From the NCBI GenBank assembly GCA_017398685.1, contig JAFQFH010000021.1:1-64000 (forward strand): DNA of 64,000 nt, in the 5' to 3' direction. The stretch's first letter is position 1. Every line of letters starts with the position of its first letter. The notes under the pieces are model-generated. The model worked only from the letters and a program-made list of their open reading frames with translations. It was not told where the DNA came from and searched no databases. Origin of the DNA: Oscillospiraceae bacterium. GTDB lineage: Bacteria; Bacillota; Clostridia; Oscillospirales; Oscillospiraceae. Positions 34,390 to 43,231 of this stretch are shown here, piece after piece. The position numbers and the translations under genes are program-made.

Positions 34390-35190
34390 TTAAGTTATCA
34401 TGGAATGAGTTCGGTACTGTACAGGGCTCATTCCATTTAGTTTTAAGGAAATACGCACGTTGTTGTAATAATCAATGTACTGTTCTAAGTGTTCAATGAA
34501 AGCATCAACCGATTCAAACTTCTCACCGTAAAACATTTCAACCTTGAGCCTGCCAAAGAAGTTCTCCATAGCCCCATTATCCATACAGTTACCTTTTCTG
34601 GACATACTCTGAGTAATTCTGTGTTCCGCCAAAAGCCGTTGGTATTCGGCGTGTTGGTATTGCCACCCCTGGTCTGAATGAAATACAGGCTTTGCATCAT
34701 CCGGAAGCTTGGTAAACAGGCCATCAAGCATTTCTCTTATCTGTTCCAGATTGGGACTTGTTGAGATTGAGTAGGATACTATCTCCCTGTTGTATAGATC
34801 CATTACTGGAGAAAGGTATACTTTTTCATCAAAGACTTTGAACTGTGTTACATCTGTGCTCAATTTCTCAAAAGGTTTTGAGGCATGGAAATCCCTTTTC
34901 AAAATGTTGTCCGCTATCTTACCTACCTCGCCCCTGTATGAATGGTATTTGTCATTCTTGCGCTGCTTACCTTTAAGTCCGAGGCTGTTCATCAGTTTTA
35001 GCACAGTCTTGTGGTTTGTGGTATATCCCTTGCTGCGCATAACCGCCAACACTCTGCGGTAGCCATAGCGTCCTTTGTGACTATCGTATATCTCTTGTAT
35101 TTCCCGTTTTTCTGCTTCATGCTTGTCCTGTATTGGATGCTCGAGATAGTAATAGTAAGTGCTTCGGGCCAGCCCGGACAGTTGTAACAA
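34390..35190 (-). CDS. IS3-family transposase OrfB (DDE integrase domain)
   Basis: A 266-residue open frame with an HTH_21-like start ('YDSHKGRYGYRRVLAVMR') and an rve integrase core carrying the DDE triad: D in 'KLSTDVTQF', D in 'VFHSDQGWQYQH', and E in 'NGAMENFFGRLK'. The frame continues upstream of the annotated start into 'AIIVAELRQRYPLKDLLQL', typical of OrfB fused to OrfA by -1 frameshifting. The shift would occur at CAAAAAG (about 35234-35240) just before the OrfA stop. All catalytic residues are intact. Confidence 0.93.
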   Translation of the reverse strand: MLQLSGLARSTYYYYLEHPIQDKHEAEKREIQEIYDSHKGRYGYRRVLAVMRSKGYTTNHKTVLKLMNSLGLKGKQRKNDKYHSYRGEVGKIADNILKRDFHASKPFEKLSTDVTQFKVFDEKVYLSPVMDLYNREIVSYSISTSPNLEQIREMLDGLFTKLPDDAKPVFHSDQGWQYQHAEYQRLLAEHRITQSMSRKGNCMDNGAMENFFGRLKVEMFYGEKFESVDAFIEHLEQYIDYYNNVRISLKLNGMSPVQYRTHSMIT

Positions 35191-35228
35191 ATCTTTAAGA
35201 GGGTATCTCTGCCTTAGTTCTGCGACGA

Positions 35229-35597
35229 TTATGGCTTTTTGCCGTTCTCTCGCTCTTCTGCAAGAACTAAGGCACTCAGTTTTTTTAGGTACTCTATCTC
35301 CATTCTAAGCCGTTGGTTCTCGGCAATAAGGTCTTCTTCGGACTTGTTGTCCAGCTTTGGAGGTCTACCTTTTCTCACTCCATCTGCTGAGCTTGCTCTG
35401 CCTCGCCTTTCTTTCATCAGGCCTTCAGCTCCTTCTTCAAGGTATATGCGCTCCCATCGTTGAATTACTCGATAATTGGGTATTTCATACTTTCTTGTTG
35501 TTTCCATATACCCAAGGTGGTGGTCTCGCATATCCAGTATAACTGATAGCTTCATTTCTGGCGAGTACCTTTTCCGCTTCCTTCCCTTTTTTGCCAT
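35229..35597 (-). CDS. IS3-family transposase OrfA (helix-turn-helix)
   Basis: A 122-residue DNA-binding protein with an N-terminal basic region, an HTH ('YSPEMKLSVILDMRDHHLGY...YEIPNYRVIQRWERIY') and a C-terminal leucine-zipper-like helix ('DLIAENQRLRMEIEYLKKLSAL') for multimerisation, as in IS150 InsJ. ATG 35597 follows GGAGGTG (35607-35613). That ribosome site is inside a long hairpin formed by the element's right end, so it would be masked in read-through transcripts. Confidence 0.92.
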   Translation of the reverse strand: MAKKGRKRKRYSPEMKLSVILDMRDHHLGYMETTRKYEIPNYRVIQRWERIYLEEGAEGLMKERRGRASSADGVRKGRPPKLDNKSEEDLIAENQRLRMEIEYLKKLSALVLAEERENGKKP

Positions 35598-35601
35598 TAA
35601 A

Positions 35602-35641
35602 ATATGCACCTCCGAAAGTGTCTAACTTTCGGGGTGCATAT
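35602..35641 (-). promoter_or_regulatory. IS right-end hairpin masking the orfA ribosome site
   Basis: ATATGCACC-(T)-CCGAAAG pairs with CTTTCGGGGTGCATAT (16 bp, one bulge, 7-nt loop). The orfA Shine-Dalgarno complement (35607-35613) lies in the stem. A transcript starting outside the element would fold it; one starting inside would not. Confidence 0.7.
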
Positions 35642-35643
35642 CA

Positions 35644-35651
35644 GCGGGGAG
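35644..35651. repeat. Direct repeat flanking the IS element (right copy)
   Basis: GCGGGGAG, identical to 34352-34359. Confidence 0.6.
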
Positions 35652-35669
35652 CATTTTGAAGATATTTAT

Positions 35670-37025
35670 TCAGTTTCTGAGGCTATGGAGGGGTGCGGGG
35701 ATACGTCCGCCGCGGGCGATGAACTCGGCGGCTGAGCCTTCATGGATGGGCATGACGGGAGCGCTGCCCAGAAGGCCGCCAAAGTCTATCCGCTCGCCTA
35801 CCTTTTTGCCGGTGGCGGGAATGAGGCGGACAGCGGTGGTCTTGTTATTTACAACGCCGATTGCGGCTTCATCCGCAATGATGGCGGAGATGGTGTCAGC
35901 ACTGGTATCACCGGGGACGGCGATCATGTCAAGGCCCACGGAGCACACGCAGGTCATGGCCTCAAGCTTATCAAGGCAGAGAGTGCCACCCTCCACAGCG
36001 GAGATCATGCCCGCATCCTCGGACACGGGGATGAAAGCGCCGGAAAGGCCGCCCACGTGACCGGAGGCCATGACGCCGCCTTTTTTAACAGCGTCGTTCA
36101 AAAGGGCCAGAGCCGCAGTGGTGCCGTGGATGCCGCATTTTTCAAGGCCCATTATCTCAAGTATCTCGGCAACGCTGTCGCCGATGGCGGGAGTGGGCGC
36201 AAGGGACAGGTCAACCACGCCGAAGGGCACGCCCAGACGCTTGGAAGCCTCCTGACCCACAAGCTGACCCATGCGGGTTATCTTGAAGGCGGTGCGCTTG
36301 ACGGTCTCAGCCACCACGTCAAAGCTCTCGCCCTTGCAGGCTTTGAGAGCATGGGCCACAACACCGGGGCCTGATACACCCACATTGATGACACACTCCG
36401 GCTCGCCCACGCCGTGGAAAGCGCCGGCCATGAAGGGGTTATCCTCCACCGCATTGGCAAAGACCACAAGCTTGGCGCAGCCCATAGGGTCAATATCCGC
36501 AGTTTCACGGATGATTTTGCCCATGAGGGCCACCGCGTCCATATTTATACCGGCCTTGGTGGATGCCACATTGACGCTGGAGCAGACTATGCCCGTCTCG
36601 GTCAGGGCGCGGGGGATGGAGTTTATAAGTCTCAGGTCGCTTTTGGTAAAGCCCTTGTGGGCAAGGGCGGAAAAGCCGCCGATAAAGTTAATGCCCACGG
36701 CGGCGGCAGCCTTGTCCAGAGTATGGGCAAGGGGGGTATAGTCATCCTCAAGGCAGGAGGCCGCCACAAGGGAAATGGGCGTGACGGAGACGCGCTTATT
36801 GACGATGGGTATGCCAAACTCCCGCTCAATGGTGCAGCAGCTTTCCACCAGATTTTCCGCTGACCGGCATATTTTATCATAGACCTTTTTGCAGCAGGCC
36901 TCCATGCCGGTGTCGGCGCAGTCGAGAAGATTTATGCCCATGGTGACTGTACGCACGTCCAGATGCTGCTGGTCTATCATCTCTATGGTTTGCAGTATCT
37001 CACTGCTGTTCAAAAGATAGCTCAT
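35670..37025 (-). CDS. PFL-family (UPF0210/DUF711) protein
   Basis: A 451-residue protein of the UPF0210 family, related in fold to pyruvate formate-lyase, with no established reaction. Typical segments are '[13 protein letters not shown]', '[13 protein letters not shown]', '[11 protein letters not shown]', '[19 protein letters not shown]' and '[17 protein letters not shown]'. It is 10 nt downstream of an ACT-domain (UPF0237) gene, the partner it has in most bacteria, where they are thought to act together. The IS element lies about 25 nt past its stop and has split its terminator. Confidence 0.93.
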   Translation of the reverse strand: MSYLLNSSEILQTIEMIDQQHLDVRTVTMGINLLDCADTGMEACCKKVYDKICRSAENLVESCCTIEREFGIPIVNKRVSVTPISLVAASCLEDDYTPLAHTLDKAAAAVGINFIGGFSALAHKGFTKSDLRLINSIPRALTETGIVCSSVNVASTKAGINMDAVALMGKIIRETADIDPMGCAKLVVFANAVEDNPFMAGAFHGVGEPECVINVGVSGPGVVAHALKACKGESFDVVAETVKRTAFKITRMGQLVGQEASKRLGVPFGVVDLSLAPTPAIGDSVAEILEIMGLEKCGIHGTTAALALLNDAVKKGGVMASGHVGGLSGAFIPVSEDAGMISAVEGGTLCLDKLEAMTCVCSVGLDMIAVPGDTSADTISAIIADEAAIGVVNNKTTAVRLIPATGKKVGERIDFGGLLGSAPVMPIHEGSAAEFIARGGRIPAPLHSLRN

Positions 37026-37035
37026 GTGCTTTCCC

Positions 37036-37305
37036 TCAGACCCTGTGCATTACTTCAAAGATATCCTGACGCTGGATATGGATATCAAGAGCGCGCTCCG
37101 CGCCCTTCTCCTTCAAGTGGCTTGCCAGCACGTCAAAGGCTACGGTGCAGTCGGCAAGGTCCACCAGCATTATCATGGCAAAATACTCCTGCATGAGGGT
37201 CTGGCTGATATCCAGTATGTTTATCTCTTTTTCCGCAAGGAGCGCCGTAACATAGGCGGTGATGCCCTTGGTGTCCTTGGCGAAAACACTGACTATTGCT
37301 TTCAT
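37036..37305 (-). CDS. ACT-domain protein (UPF0237)
   Basis: An 89-residue stand-alone ACT domain ('[20 protein letters not shown]', '[20 protein letters not shown]', '[15 protein letters not shown]'), probably a small-ligand sensor. Operon partner of the PFL-family protein. GGAGGA lies before the ATG. Confidence 0.93.
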   Translation of the reverse strand: MKAIVSVFAKDTKGITAYVTALLAEKEINILDISQTLMQEYFAMIMLVDLADCTVAFDVLASHLKEKGAERALDIHIQRQDIFEVMHRV

Positions 37306-37335
37306 CTTTTGTCCTCCATTGTTTTTTCTTCCACC

Positions 37336-37363
37336 ATTATACGCAAAATGCGGAAAAACTCAA
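37336..37363 (-). promoter_or_regulatory. Promoter of the ACT/PFL operon
   Basis: Reverse strand TTGAGT (37358-37363), 16-nt spacer, TATAAT (37336-37341), 30 nt before the ATG. Confidence 0.75.
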
Positions 37364-37498
37364 GAGTGTGCAAGGCTTTGCCGCAATGATTTGAACGCCT
37401 GTAGCTCTTTCACAAGCTGCGTCTGTTCTTGTAAAGTACGGCCTTATATGATAGTATATAATTGGTTTGAGAGCAGCAATTTAAGGAGATTATTTACC

Positions 37499-37969
37499 AT
37501 GGATAACAGATGTATTTTTTGCGGAGCTGAATTGGGGCTTCTGAACAAAAAGAAACTGTACTGCGGAAACACAAATCAAGTTCTGTGTAAGGATTGTTAC
37601 CCACAGTACGAAAAACTTTCCGCTGTAGAGAGAGCCGAGGCCGCTTTAAGCTCGGGGCGGGCTGAAAATGCCGATGAGCTGCGAAGCTATCTGGAGAATG
37701 TTCGTCAGGCCCGGCAAGAGGAAGAGGAGAGCCGCAAAGCGGATAAGGAGAAAAGAGTTTCCGGCATGACCTGCTTAAGATGCGGCGGGCAAATGCTGAA
37801 CTACGGCAAGGCAACATTCAAGCTGGGCGAAGAGACTTATTTTTTCAGCGATTTGAACCGGCTTATAAGCGGCTCCGTTACGATGAATATATTCCGCTGT
37901 GAGCTTTGCGGAAAAGTGGAGTTTTTCGCCTTTGATGATGAGGAATTTGCAGGGCAAATAGCGGAATAG
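37499..37969 (+). CDS. Double zinc-ribbon protein, unknown function
   Basis: A 156-residue protein with two metal-binding modules joined by a charged helix. The first has CIFCG (5-9) and CKDC (about 31-34) with a further CG pair; the second has CLRCG (about 96-100) and CELCG (about 136-140). The linker (about 50-90) is Glu/Arg-rich. ATG 37499 follows AAGGAG; the longer frame upstream is not credible. I do not recognise a named family and see no operon partners. Confidence 0.8.
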   Translation: MDNRCIFCGAELGLLNKKKLYCGNTNQVLCKDCYPQYEKLSAVERAEAALSSGRAENADELRSYLENVRQARQEEEESRKADKEKRVSGMTCLRCGGQMLNYGKATFKLGEETYFFSDLNRLISGSVTMNIFRCELCGKVEFFAFDDEEFAGQIAE

Positions 37970-37985
37970 GTATATAAGCCACGAT

Positions 37986-38026
37986 AAAAAAACAGCATCC
38001 ACTATCAAAGCGGATGCTGCTTTTTT
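37986..38026. terminator. Bidirectional terminator, zinc-ribbon gene / aconitase X
   Basis: AAAAAAACAGCATCC / GGATGCTGCTTTTTT stem between convergent genes. Confidence 0.92.
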
Positions 38027-38040
38027 CATGCTTTGTTAAA

Positions 38041-38481
38041 TCAGCCGACTTCCACAACGCCGTCTTCCTTGACGGTGATGGTCATGCCGGTCTGGGCATA
38101 CTCAAGGAATTCATCGCCCAGCATATCCACAACGGGCATCTTGGCCTCAGTCCACACGTCGCCCAAAATGGCGCCGGAGGCTGCCAGAGAGTCGATGGGC
38201 ATGGAGAAGAGCATGCAGGCGGGCTGCTTGCCCAGAGCGCACACGGTGTAGAGCACCATGCCGCCGGTGGTGGAGCCTATGGTCATGGGAAGGCAGAGAG
38301 CCTTGCCTATCATGGACTTTTTGTAGAGGTCAGGGTTATTCTGGTCGCCGCACTTGACCTGCTTGTCGCCGGTGAGCATGGGGCCCTGATAGCTTGCAAG
38401 AGTGTTGAAGCCGCCACGGCTTACAAGAGCCTCAGCAGTGCAGGTGCCGGGAACTATGACGCGTCCTTTGAACTGTTTCAT
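38041..38481 (-). CDS. Aconitase X small subunit (swivel domain, DUF126)
   Basis: A 146-residue AcnX swivel domain, which moves over the active site of the large subunit. Signatures are 'VIVPGTCTAEALVSRGGFN', 'GKALCLPMTIGSTTGGMVLY' and 'GDEFLEYAQTG'. ATG 38481 follows AAGGAGG and shares its A with the TGA stop of the large-subunit gene, so the subunits are translated together. Confidence 0.92.
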   Translation of the reverse strand: MKQFKGRVIVPGTCTAEALVSRGGFNTLASYQGPMLTGDKQVKCGDQNNPDLYKKSMIGKALCLPMTIGSTTGGMVLYTVCALGKQPACMLFSMPIDSLAASGAILGDVWTEAKMPVVDMLGDEFLEYAQTGMTITVKEDGVVEVG

Positions 38482-39758
38482 CACTTTACCTCCTTGCCGG
38501 TGATCATGTCGAGGATCTGGGCCTCGGTGTAGTATCTGGCGGTGGTGTAGGTGCGAAGCTTATTGGAGGAGGTAATGACCGCTTTTTTCTTGACAAGAGG
38601 ATTGTTCATGTACATGAGGGGGCAGATGTAGCTGAGAACAATGCCCATGGACTGAAGCTTTGCATAAAGCTCGGTCTTTTCAAACTCCTTGATAACGGCG
38701 GAGGGAGCGGTAAAGACGGTGGGGATGGTGACTTTCTTCAGGCCGTTTGCGGCAAGACCTGCTGCCACGTTCTCGGTCCAGTCGCAAAGCTGCTTGTAGG
38801 TCATGTGGGGGCAGCCAACAAAGCAAAGCTGGGGCTTTGCGTTGATGTCCTTCCAGACAACGGGATAGTTATCCTGAACGCGCTGAAGCTCGGCATCGTC
38901 TATAACATAGACCTTTGCGCCCTCCTTGATGAGAGCTTCGCCCTGCTCCACGGCTTCGGGAGTGAGGTTTTCGATATGGTAAAGGCCCACTGCGCCGTTG
39001 GAGGCGGTAGCTGCGCCAAAGTCCTTGAGGTAGGTGCAGGCTTCGTCGTTAAGCTCGGTGCCCAGCCACTTCTCCATGCCCTTTATGTAAGGCACATCTT
39101 CCATGACCTTCATGCCAATGGCAGAGCCCAGAAGCTGAGGCTCGGGGCGCTTTTCGCACTTGACCTCAACTATCCATGTGGCCTTGCGTCCCTCGTCGGT
39201 AAGAAGGCCGAACTCAGGCACAAAGCCTGCAATGGAGCCCATCAGCTCGATAATGCCGGAGTTGCGGTTGCACTTTGCACCAAGAACAGAGTTTGCATAC
39301 ACAACGGCAGAGGACTCGGCCCAGGAGAGGACTTCGCCCTTGAGGGGCTTGTTGTTGACCTGATCCAGATAGCAGGCGCAGGTAAAGCTGTCATCATCGA
39401 TAAGGCCCAGCTTCTCCATCTGCTTTTCAAAACGGGCCTGCTCGGTGTACATGAATTTGTTGAAAACCAGCTTTTCAATGAAGGATGCGGGAACATTGGG
39501 GTCCACGGGTCTAGGGTCGGCGGTGAACTTCTGGTCGGAGACAAGGCCGGCCTCGATGAGCTGATCATAGAGCTCATAGACGGGTTTCATGATCTTAAGA
39601 CCGAAGGAAATAACGGTGTGGCCGAATTTGCTGGTGACGGGAACCATACGCTCCGCTCCGAAGGTTTCGCCGTACATGACAAGGGTCTTTACGACCTTGG
39701 CCATGACTTCGCCCTTTTCGCCGTTGAGCAGAGCCTGCTGTTCAGGTGTGAGCTTCAA
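38481..39758 (-). CDS. Aconitase X catalytic (large) subunit (DUF521)
   Basis: A 425-residue Fe-S dehydratase of the AcnX family. Putative cluster cysteines sit in 'LGAKCNRNSGIIELMG' and 'LCFVGCPHMTYKQL'; other family segments are 'VPVTSKFGHTVISFG' and 'VTIPTVFTAPSAVI'. Known AcnX enzymes are archaeal phosphomevalonate dehydratase and bacterial cis-3-hydroxy-L-proline dehydratase. The split two-gene form here fits either, and the neighbours do not decide. The start appears to be TTG 39758, with AAGGA about 12 nt upstream and no ATG in frame. Confidence 0.9.
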   Translation of the reverse strand: MKLTPEQQALLNGEKGEVMAKVVKTLVMYGETFGAERMVPVTSKFGHTVISFGLKIMKPVYELYDQLIEAGLVSDQKFTADPRPVDPNVPASFIEKLVFNKFMYTEQARFEKQMEKLGLIDDDSFTCACYLDQVNNKPLKGEVLSWAESSAVVYANSVLGAKCNRNSGIIELMGSIAGFVPEFGLLTDEGRKATWIVEVKCEKRPEPQLLGSAIGMKVMEDVPYIKGMEKWLGTELNDEACTYLKDFGAATASNGAVGLYHIENLTPEAVEQGEALIKEGAKVYVIDDAELQRVQDNYPVVWKDINAKPQLCFVGCPHMTYKQLCDWTENVAAGLAANGLKKVTIPTVFTAPSAVIKEFEKTELYAKLQSMGIVLSYICPLMYMNNPLVKKKAVITSSNKLRTYTTARYYTEAQILDMITGKEVK

Positions 39759-39807
39759 AAAATCACGTCCTTATGTTTTTTAATATGAGCATTTCATGCT
39801 TGACAAT

Positions 39808-39836
39808 AATCTAACACCGCGCACATCAAAAGTCAA
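39808..39836 (-). promoter_or_regulatory. Promoter of the aconitase X genes
   Basis: Reverse strand TTGACT (39831-39836), 17-nt spacer, TAGATT (39808-39813), 49 nt before the start codon. Confidence 0.65.
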
Positions 39837-39924
39837 TGGAGCGTGAAAAAAAGCTCTATTTTCGTATATTTATACTTCAAAAAATCAAATCAATATTTTT
39901 TGAGCGCCAGGTATCAATGAATTG

Positions 39925-39952
39925 TTGAAATCGGGACAAATTGTGCTATAAT
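39925..39952 (+). promoter_or_regulatory. Promoter of htpG
   Basis: TTGAAA (39925-39930), 16-nt spacer, TGC-TATAAT (39947-39952). Vegetative type with extended -10; no CIRCE repeat is visible downstream. Confidence 0.75.
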
Positions 39953-39993
39953 TGATTATTAATGAAAATCTTAAATTGGAGGCTTATGCGATA

Positions 39994-41910
39994 ATGGCAA
40001 AAAAGCAGTTCAAGGCAGAGTCCAAGCGCCTTTTGGACCTGATGATAAATTCCATATACACCAATAAAGAGATATTCTTGCGTGAAATAATCTCCAACGC
40101 ATCCGACGCTATTGACAAGCTCTGCTACCAGTCTCTCACCGACGATCAGGTGGGGCTTAACAGGGATGATTTCAGAATAGACATCATCGTTGACAAGGAA
40201 GCGCGCACCATCACCGTCCGCGACAACGGCATCGGCATGAGCATGGATGAGTGCGAGAACAATCTGGGCGTTATCGCCAAGAGCGGCTCTTACCAGTTCA
40301 AGGGCGAGATGGCTGAGGACAACAAGGCCGGTGAGGATATTTCCATCATCGGTCAGTTCGGCGTGGGCTTCTACTCCGCTTTCATGGTGGCTGATAAGGT
40401 GACTGTATACACCCGCAAGTACGGCGAGACTCAGGGCGTCAAGTGGGAGAGCTCCGGTGCGGACGGCTACACTGTGTCCAATTGCGACAAGAACAAGGTG
40501 GGCACCGATGTGGTCATGCACATCAAGGCCGACAGCGAGGAAGAGATTTACGGCAGCTACCTTGAGGTATGGAAGCTGAAGGCTCTGGTGAAAAAATACT
40601 CCGACTATGTGCGCTGGCCCATAAAGATGGACATTGAGCATCAGGAGCGCTTTGAGACCGGCGAAAAGTACGATGACGGCTCCCCCAAGTATGAGTACAA
40701 GATGGTCACGGAGAACGAGACTGTCAACAGCATGATACCCATCTGGCAGCGCAGCAAGAGCGAAGTGACCGATGATGACTGCATTGCATGGTACAAGGAA
40801 AAGCACAGGGACCGCAAGGACCCCTGCGCCCTTGTGCGTATAAACGCGGAAGGCGCCGTAAGCTACAAGGCTATGCTCTTTGTGCCCGGTGAGGAGAATG
40901 AAAACGCCTTTACCGGCGATAACAAGGGCGGCATCACTCTCTACTCCAACGGCGTTATGATAATGGAAAAGTGCGACAAGCTTGTGAAGGAGTACTTTGA
41001 GTTTGTCCGGGGCGTTGTAGACTCTCCCGACCTTTCCCTGAACATCTCCCGCGAGATACTTCAGCACGACAGGCAGCTTCGCATCATCGGCCAGAACATT
41101 GAAAAGCGCATCAAGGGCGAGCTTGAAAAAATGCTGCGGGACGACAAGCCCAAGTACGAGGAGTTTTACCGCAACTTCGGCGTGCACCTCAAGTGCGGTG
41201 TGTGCGACGAGTATGGCAGATACAAGGATTTCCTGCGCGACCTTCTCATATTCTACACCTCTGAGGACAGGCAGATCACTCTCAAGGAGTATGTGGAGAA
41301 TATGCCCGAGAGCCAGAAGGCAATTTACTTTGCTTCTGCCGACTCTGTGAAGCACGCCATGAGCCTGCCCCAGTGCTCCGAGGTGAAAAAACGCGGCTAC
41401 GAGCTTATATATCTCACAAGCCCTCTGGACGAGATGGTGCTGGAGTCTCTCCGTGAGCAGGACGGCAAGACCTTCTGCAACGTTGTGACCGATGACCTTG
41501 GCTTTGACAGTGAGGAGGACAAGAAGGCCGCCGAGGAGCGGGATGTTGAAAACCGCGAATTTCTCGACTTTGTGAAAGAGTCTCTGGGCGAGGATATCGT
41601 CCGCGCCAGACTTTCCAACAAGCTGGGCGATATGCCCTGCGCACTGACCACCGAGGGCGGCATCACCCTTGAGATGGAAAAATACTTCCGCCGCGGCCCC
41701 AGCGAGGAGATGCGCAAGGTGCGCGCAAACCGCGTGCTGGAGCTGAATATGGAGCACCCCGCCGTTGCCGCTTTGAAGGATGCCTACGAAAAGGACCGCG
41801 ACAAGGCTGTAAAGCTTGCCCGCATACTCTCCACCATGTCCCAGATGATGGCAGGTGTGGAGATTGAGGACCCGGCAGCCTTTGTGGGCCTTGTAAGCGA
41901 GCTTTTCTGA
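39994..41910 (+). CDS. htpG: Molecular chaperone HtpG (Hsp90)
   Basis: ATP-dependent Hsp90 chaperone of 638 residues. The N-terminal GHKL ATPase has 'LREIISNASDAIDKL' (catalytic Glu and Asn), 'VRDNGIGMSMDE' and 'GQFGVGFYSAFMVAD'. The middle domain contains 'LYSNGVMIM' and 'DSPDLSLNISREILQ' with the conserved Arg; the C-terminal dimerisation part ends 'VGLVSELF'. ATG 39994 is chosen with GGAGG upstream; an upstream ATG at 39952 overlaps the -10 box and cannot be used. Confidence 0.97.
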   Translation: MAKKQFKAESKRLLDLMINSIYTNKEIFLREIISNASDAIDKLCYQSLTDDQVGLNRDDFRIDIIVDKEARTITVRDNGIGMSMDECENNLGVIAKSGSYQFKGEMAEDNKAGEDISIIGQFGVGFYSAFMVADKVTVYTRKYGETQGVKWESSGADGYTVSNCDKNKVGTDVVMHIKADSEEEIYGSYLEVWKLKALVKKYSDYVRWPIKMDIEHQERFETGEKYDDGSPKYEYKMVTENETVNSMIPIWQRSKSEVTDDDCIAWYKEKHRDRKDPCALVRINAEGAVSYKAMLFVPGEENENAFTGDNKGGITLYSNGVMIMEKCDKLVKEYFEFVRGVVDSPDLSLNISREILQHDRQLRIIGQNIEKRIKGELEKMLRDDKPKYEEFYRNFGVHLKCGVCDEYGRYKDFLRDLLIFYTSEDRQITLKEYVENMPESQKAIYFASADSVKHAMSLPQCSEVKKRGYELIYLTSPLDEMVLESLREQDGKTFCNVVTDDLGFDSEEDKKAAEERDVENREFLDFVKESLGEDIVRARLSNKLGDMPCALTTEGGITLEMEKYFRRGPSEEMRKVRANRVLELNMEHPAVAALKDAYEKDRDKAVKLARILSTMSQMMAGVEIEDPAAFVGLVSELF

Positions 41911-41933
41911 AATAATTTTCCGGAGACAGATAT

Positions 41934-43217
41934 ATGAAGGACAAAAGGCTTGGAATATATATCCATGTCCCATTCTGCGCCAGCAAGTGCGCCTACTGTG
42001 ATTTTTACTCACTTGCCCATTGTGAATATATCATGCCCGACTATCAGGATGCCCTTTTGAAGCATCTGGATGAGTCCGCCCGCTCCATCAAGGACTATCA
42101 GGTGGACACCATTTACTTTGGCGGCGGCACACCCAGCTATTACGGGGCAGAGCGTATCATTGAGATATTCAACGCCCTCAAGCTCAACGGCAATGTGCGC
42201 CTTGACGCAGAGGTCACCGTGGAGTGCAACCCTGACAGCATGAAGCTGGACGAGCTTAAGGCACTGAGGGCCGAGGGTGTGAACCGCCTTTCCATAGGCG
42301 TACAGGCCACAAACAACGACCTTCTCAAGATGATAGGCCGCAGACACAACTTCCAGCAGGCTGTGTACGCCTACACTATGGCACGCAAGGCCGGCTTTGA
42401 CAACATAAGCATAGACCTTATGTACGGCCTGCCCAGCCAGAGAAAAAGCGACTGGGCCGAGACTTTGCAGAAAATTGTGGAGCTGCACCCGGAGCATATT
42501 TCCTGCTACGGGCTGAAGCTGGAAGAGGGTACGAGGATGTACAAGGAGTATAAGGACTCCCCCATCCTGCCCGACGACGATGAGCAGGCTGACATGTATT
42601 CCTACGCCGCCGAGATGCTCAAGCGTTATGGCTACCGCCACTATGAGGTGTCCAATTTCTGCGCACCCGGCTTTGAGTCAAAGCACAATCTCAAATACTG
42701 GAACATGGACGATTATATGGGCTTTGGCCCCGGCGCCCACTCCAGTGTGGGAAACCTCCGCTACAGCTATGTGAAGGATCTCAAGCAGTACATCTCGGCT
42801 GTGTACCGGGATGTGAGCATCGTTGACGAATACAATAACATTGACCCGCTGGAAAGAGCGGTGGAATACGTGATGCTGGCAATGCGTACCTCAAGGGGTA
42901 TCTCGGAAAGAGACTACAGAGTGCGCTGCCAGTGTGACTGGAAGCCTATGGCAAAGGCACTGAGGGCTTTCGAGAAGAAGGGCTGGGCCGAGCAGACCAA
43001 CGGCCGCTGGCACTTTACTGTACCCGGTTTTCTCATGTCCAATACGCTCATAGGAATACTCCTTGAGGTACAGGCTACCGGCCGCCTTGAGGGTACGCCA
43101 TGGCTTCTTGAGGAGGATGAGCATTTCGCCGTAAAGCAGGAGCTTGACTTGCCAATGGGTGAATATGAGCTTTTTGAAGAGCTCTATCAGCAGCAGACCG
43201 AACACCCCTTGAAATAA
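41934..43217 (+). CDS. hemW: Heme chaperone HemW-type radical SAM protein
   Basis: A HemN-like radical SAM protein of 427 residues. The cluster motif C-A-S-K-C-A-Y-C (C15, C19, C22) follows 'LGIYIHVPF'. The glycine-rich SAM site 'DTIYFGGGTPS' and 'DLMYGLPSQ' and the C-terminal winged domain are present. It lacks the additional N-terminal CxxxCxxCxC of true HemN, so HemW (heme insertion chaperone) is the best call; it lies 24 bp after htpG, a partnership that suits a maturation role. Confidence 0.9.
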   Translation: MKDKRLGIYIHVPFCASKCAYCDFYSLAHCEYIMPDYQDALLKHLDESARSIKDYQVDTIYFGGGTPSYYGAERIIEIFNALKLNGNVRLDAEVTVECNPDSMKLDELKALRAEGVNRLSIGVQATNNDLLKMIGRRHNFQQAVYAYTMARKAGFDNISIDLMYGLPSQRKSDWAETLQKIVELHPEHISCYGLKLEEGTRMYKEYKDSPILPDDDEQADMYSYAAEMLKRYGYRHYEVSNFCAPGFESKHNLKYWNMDDYMGFGPGAHSSVGNLRYSYVKDLKQYISAVYRDVSIVDEYNNIDPLERAVEYVMLAMRTSRGISERDYRVRCQCDWKPMAKALRAFEKKGWAEQTNGRWHFTVPGFLMSNTLIGILLEVQATGRLEGTPWLLEEDEHFAVKQELDLPMGEYELFEELYQQQTEHPLK

Positions 43218-43231
43218 AGGAGGTTACTTTA

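Larger units (their letters stand above)
34360..35643 (-). mobile_element. IS3-family (IS150-like) insertion sequence
   Basis: A complete-looking 1.28-kb element with two overlapping-phase ORFs and imperfect terminal inverted repeats. The left end 34360-34379 reads TGGACCCCAAAGTTTAGACA and the right end (complement of 35619-35638) reads TGCACCCCGAAAGTTAGACA: 16 of 20 positions agree and more with a small gap. The strict IR pair ends at 35638; the direct repeat starts at 35644, so 5 nt (TATCA) are ambiguous. It lies between the PFL gene and the Cna-B gene, within a former terminator hairpin. Confidence 0.9.

Noticed and set aside
39946..42012. 688-codon minus-strand frame across htpG
   Set aside because: Antisense shadow of htpG.
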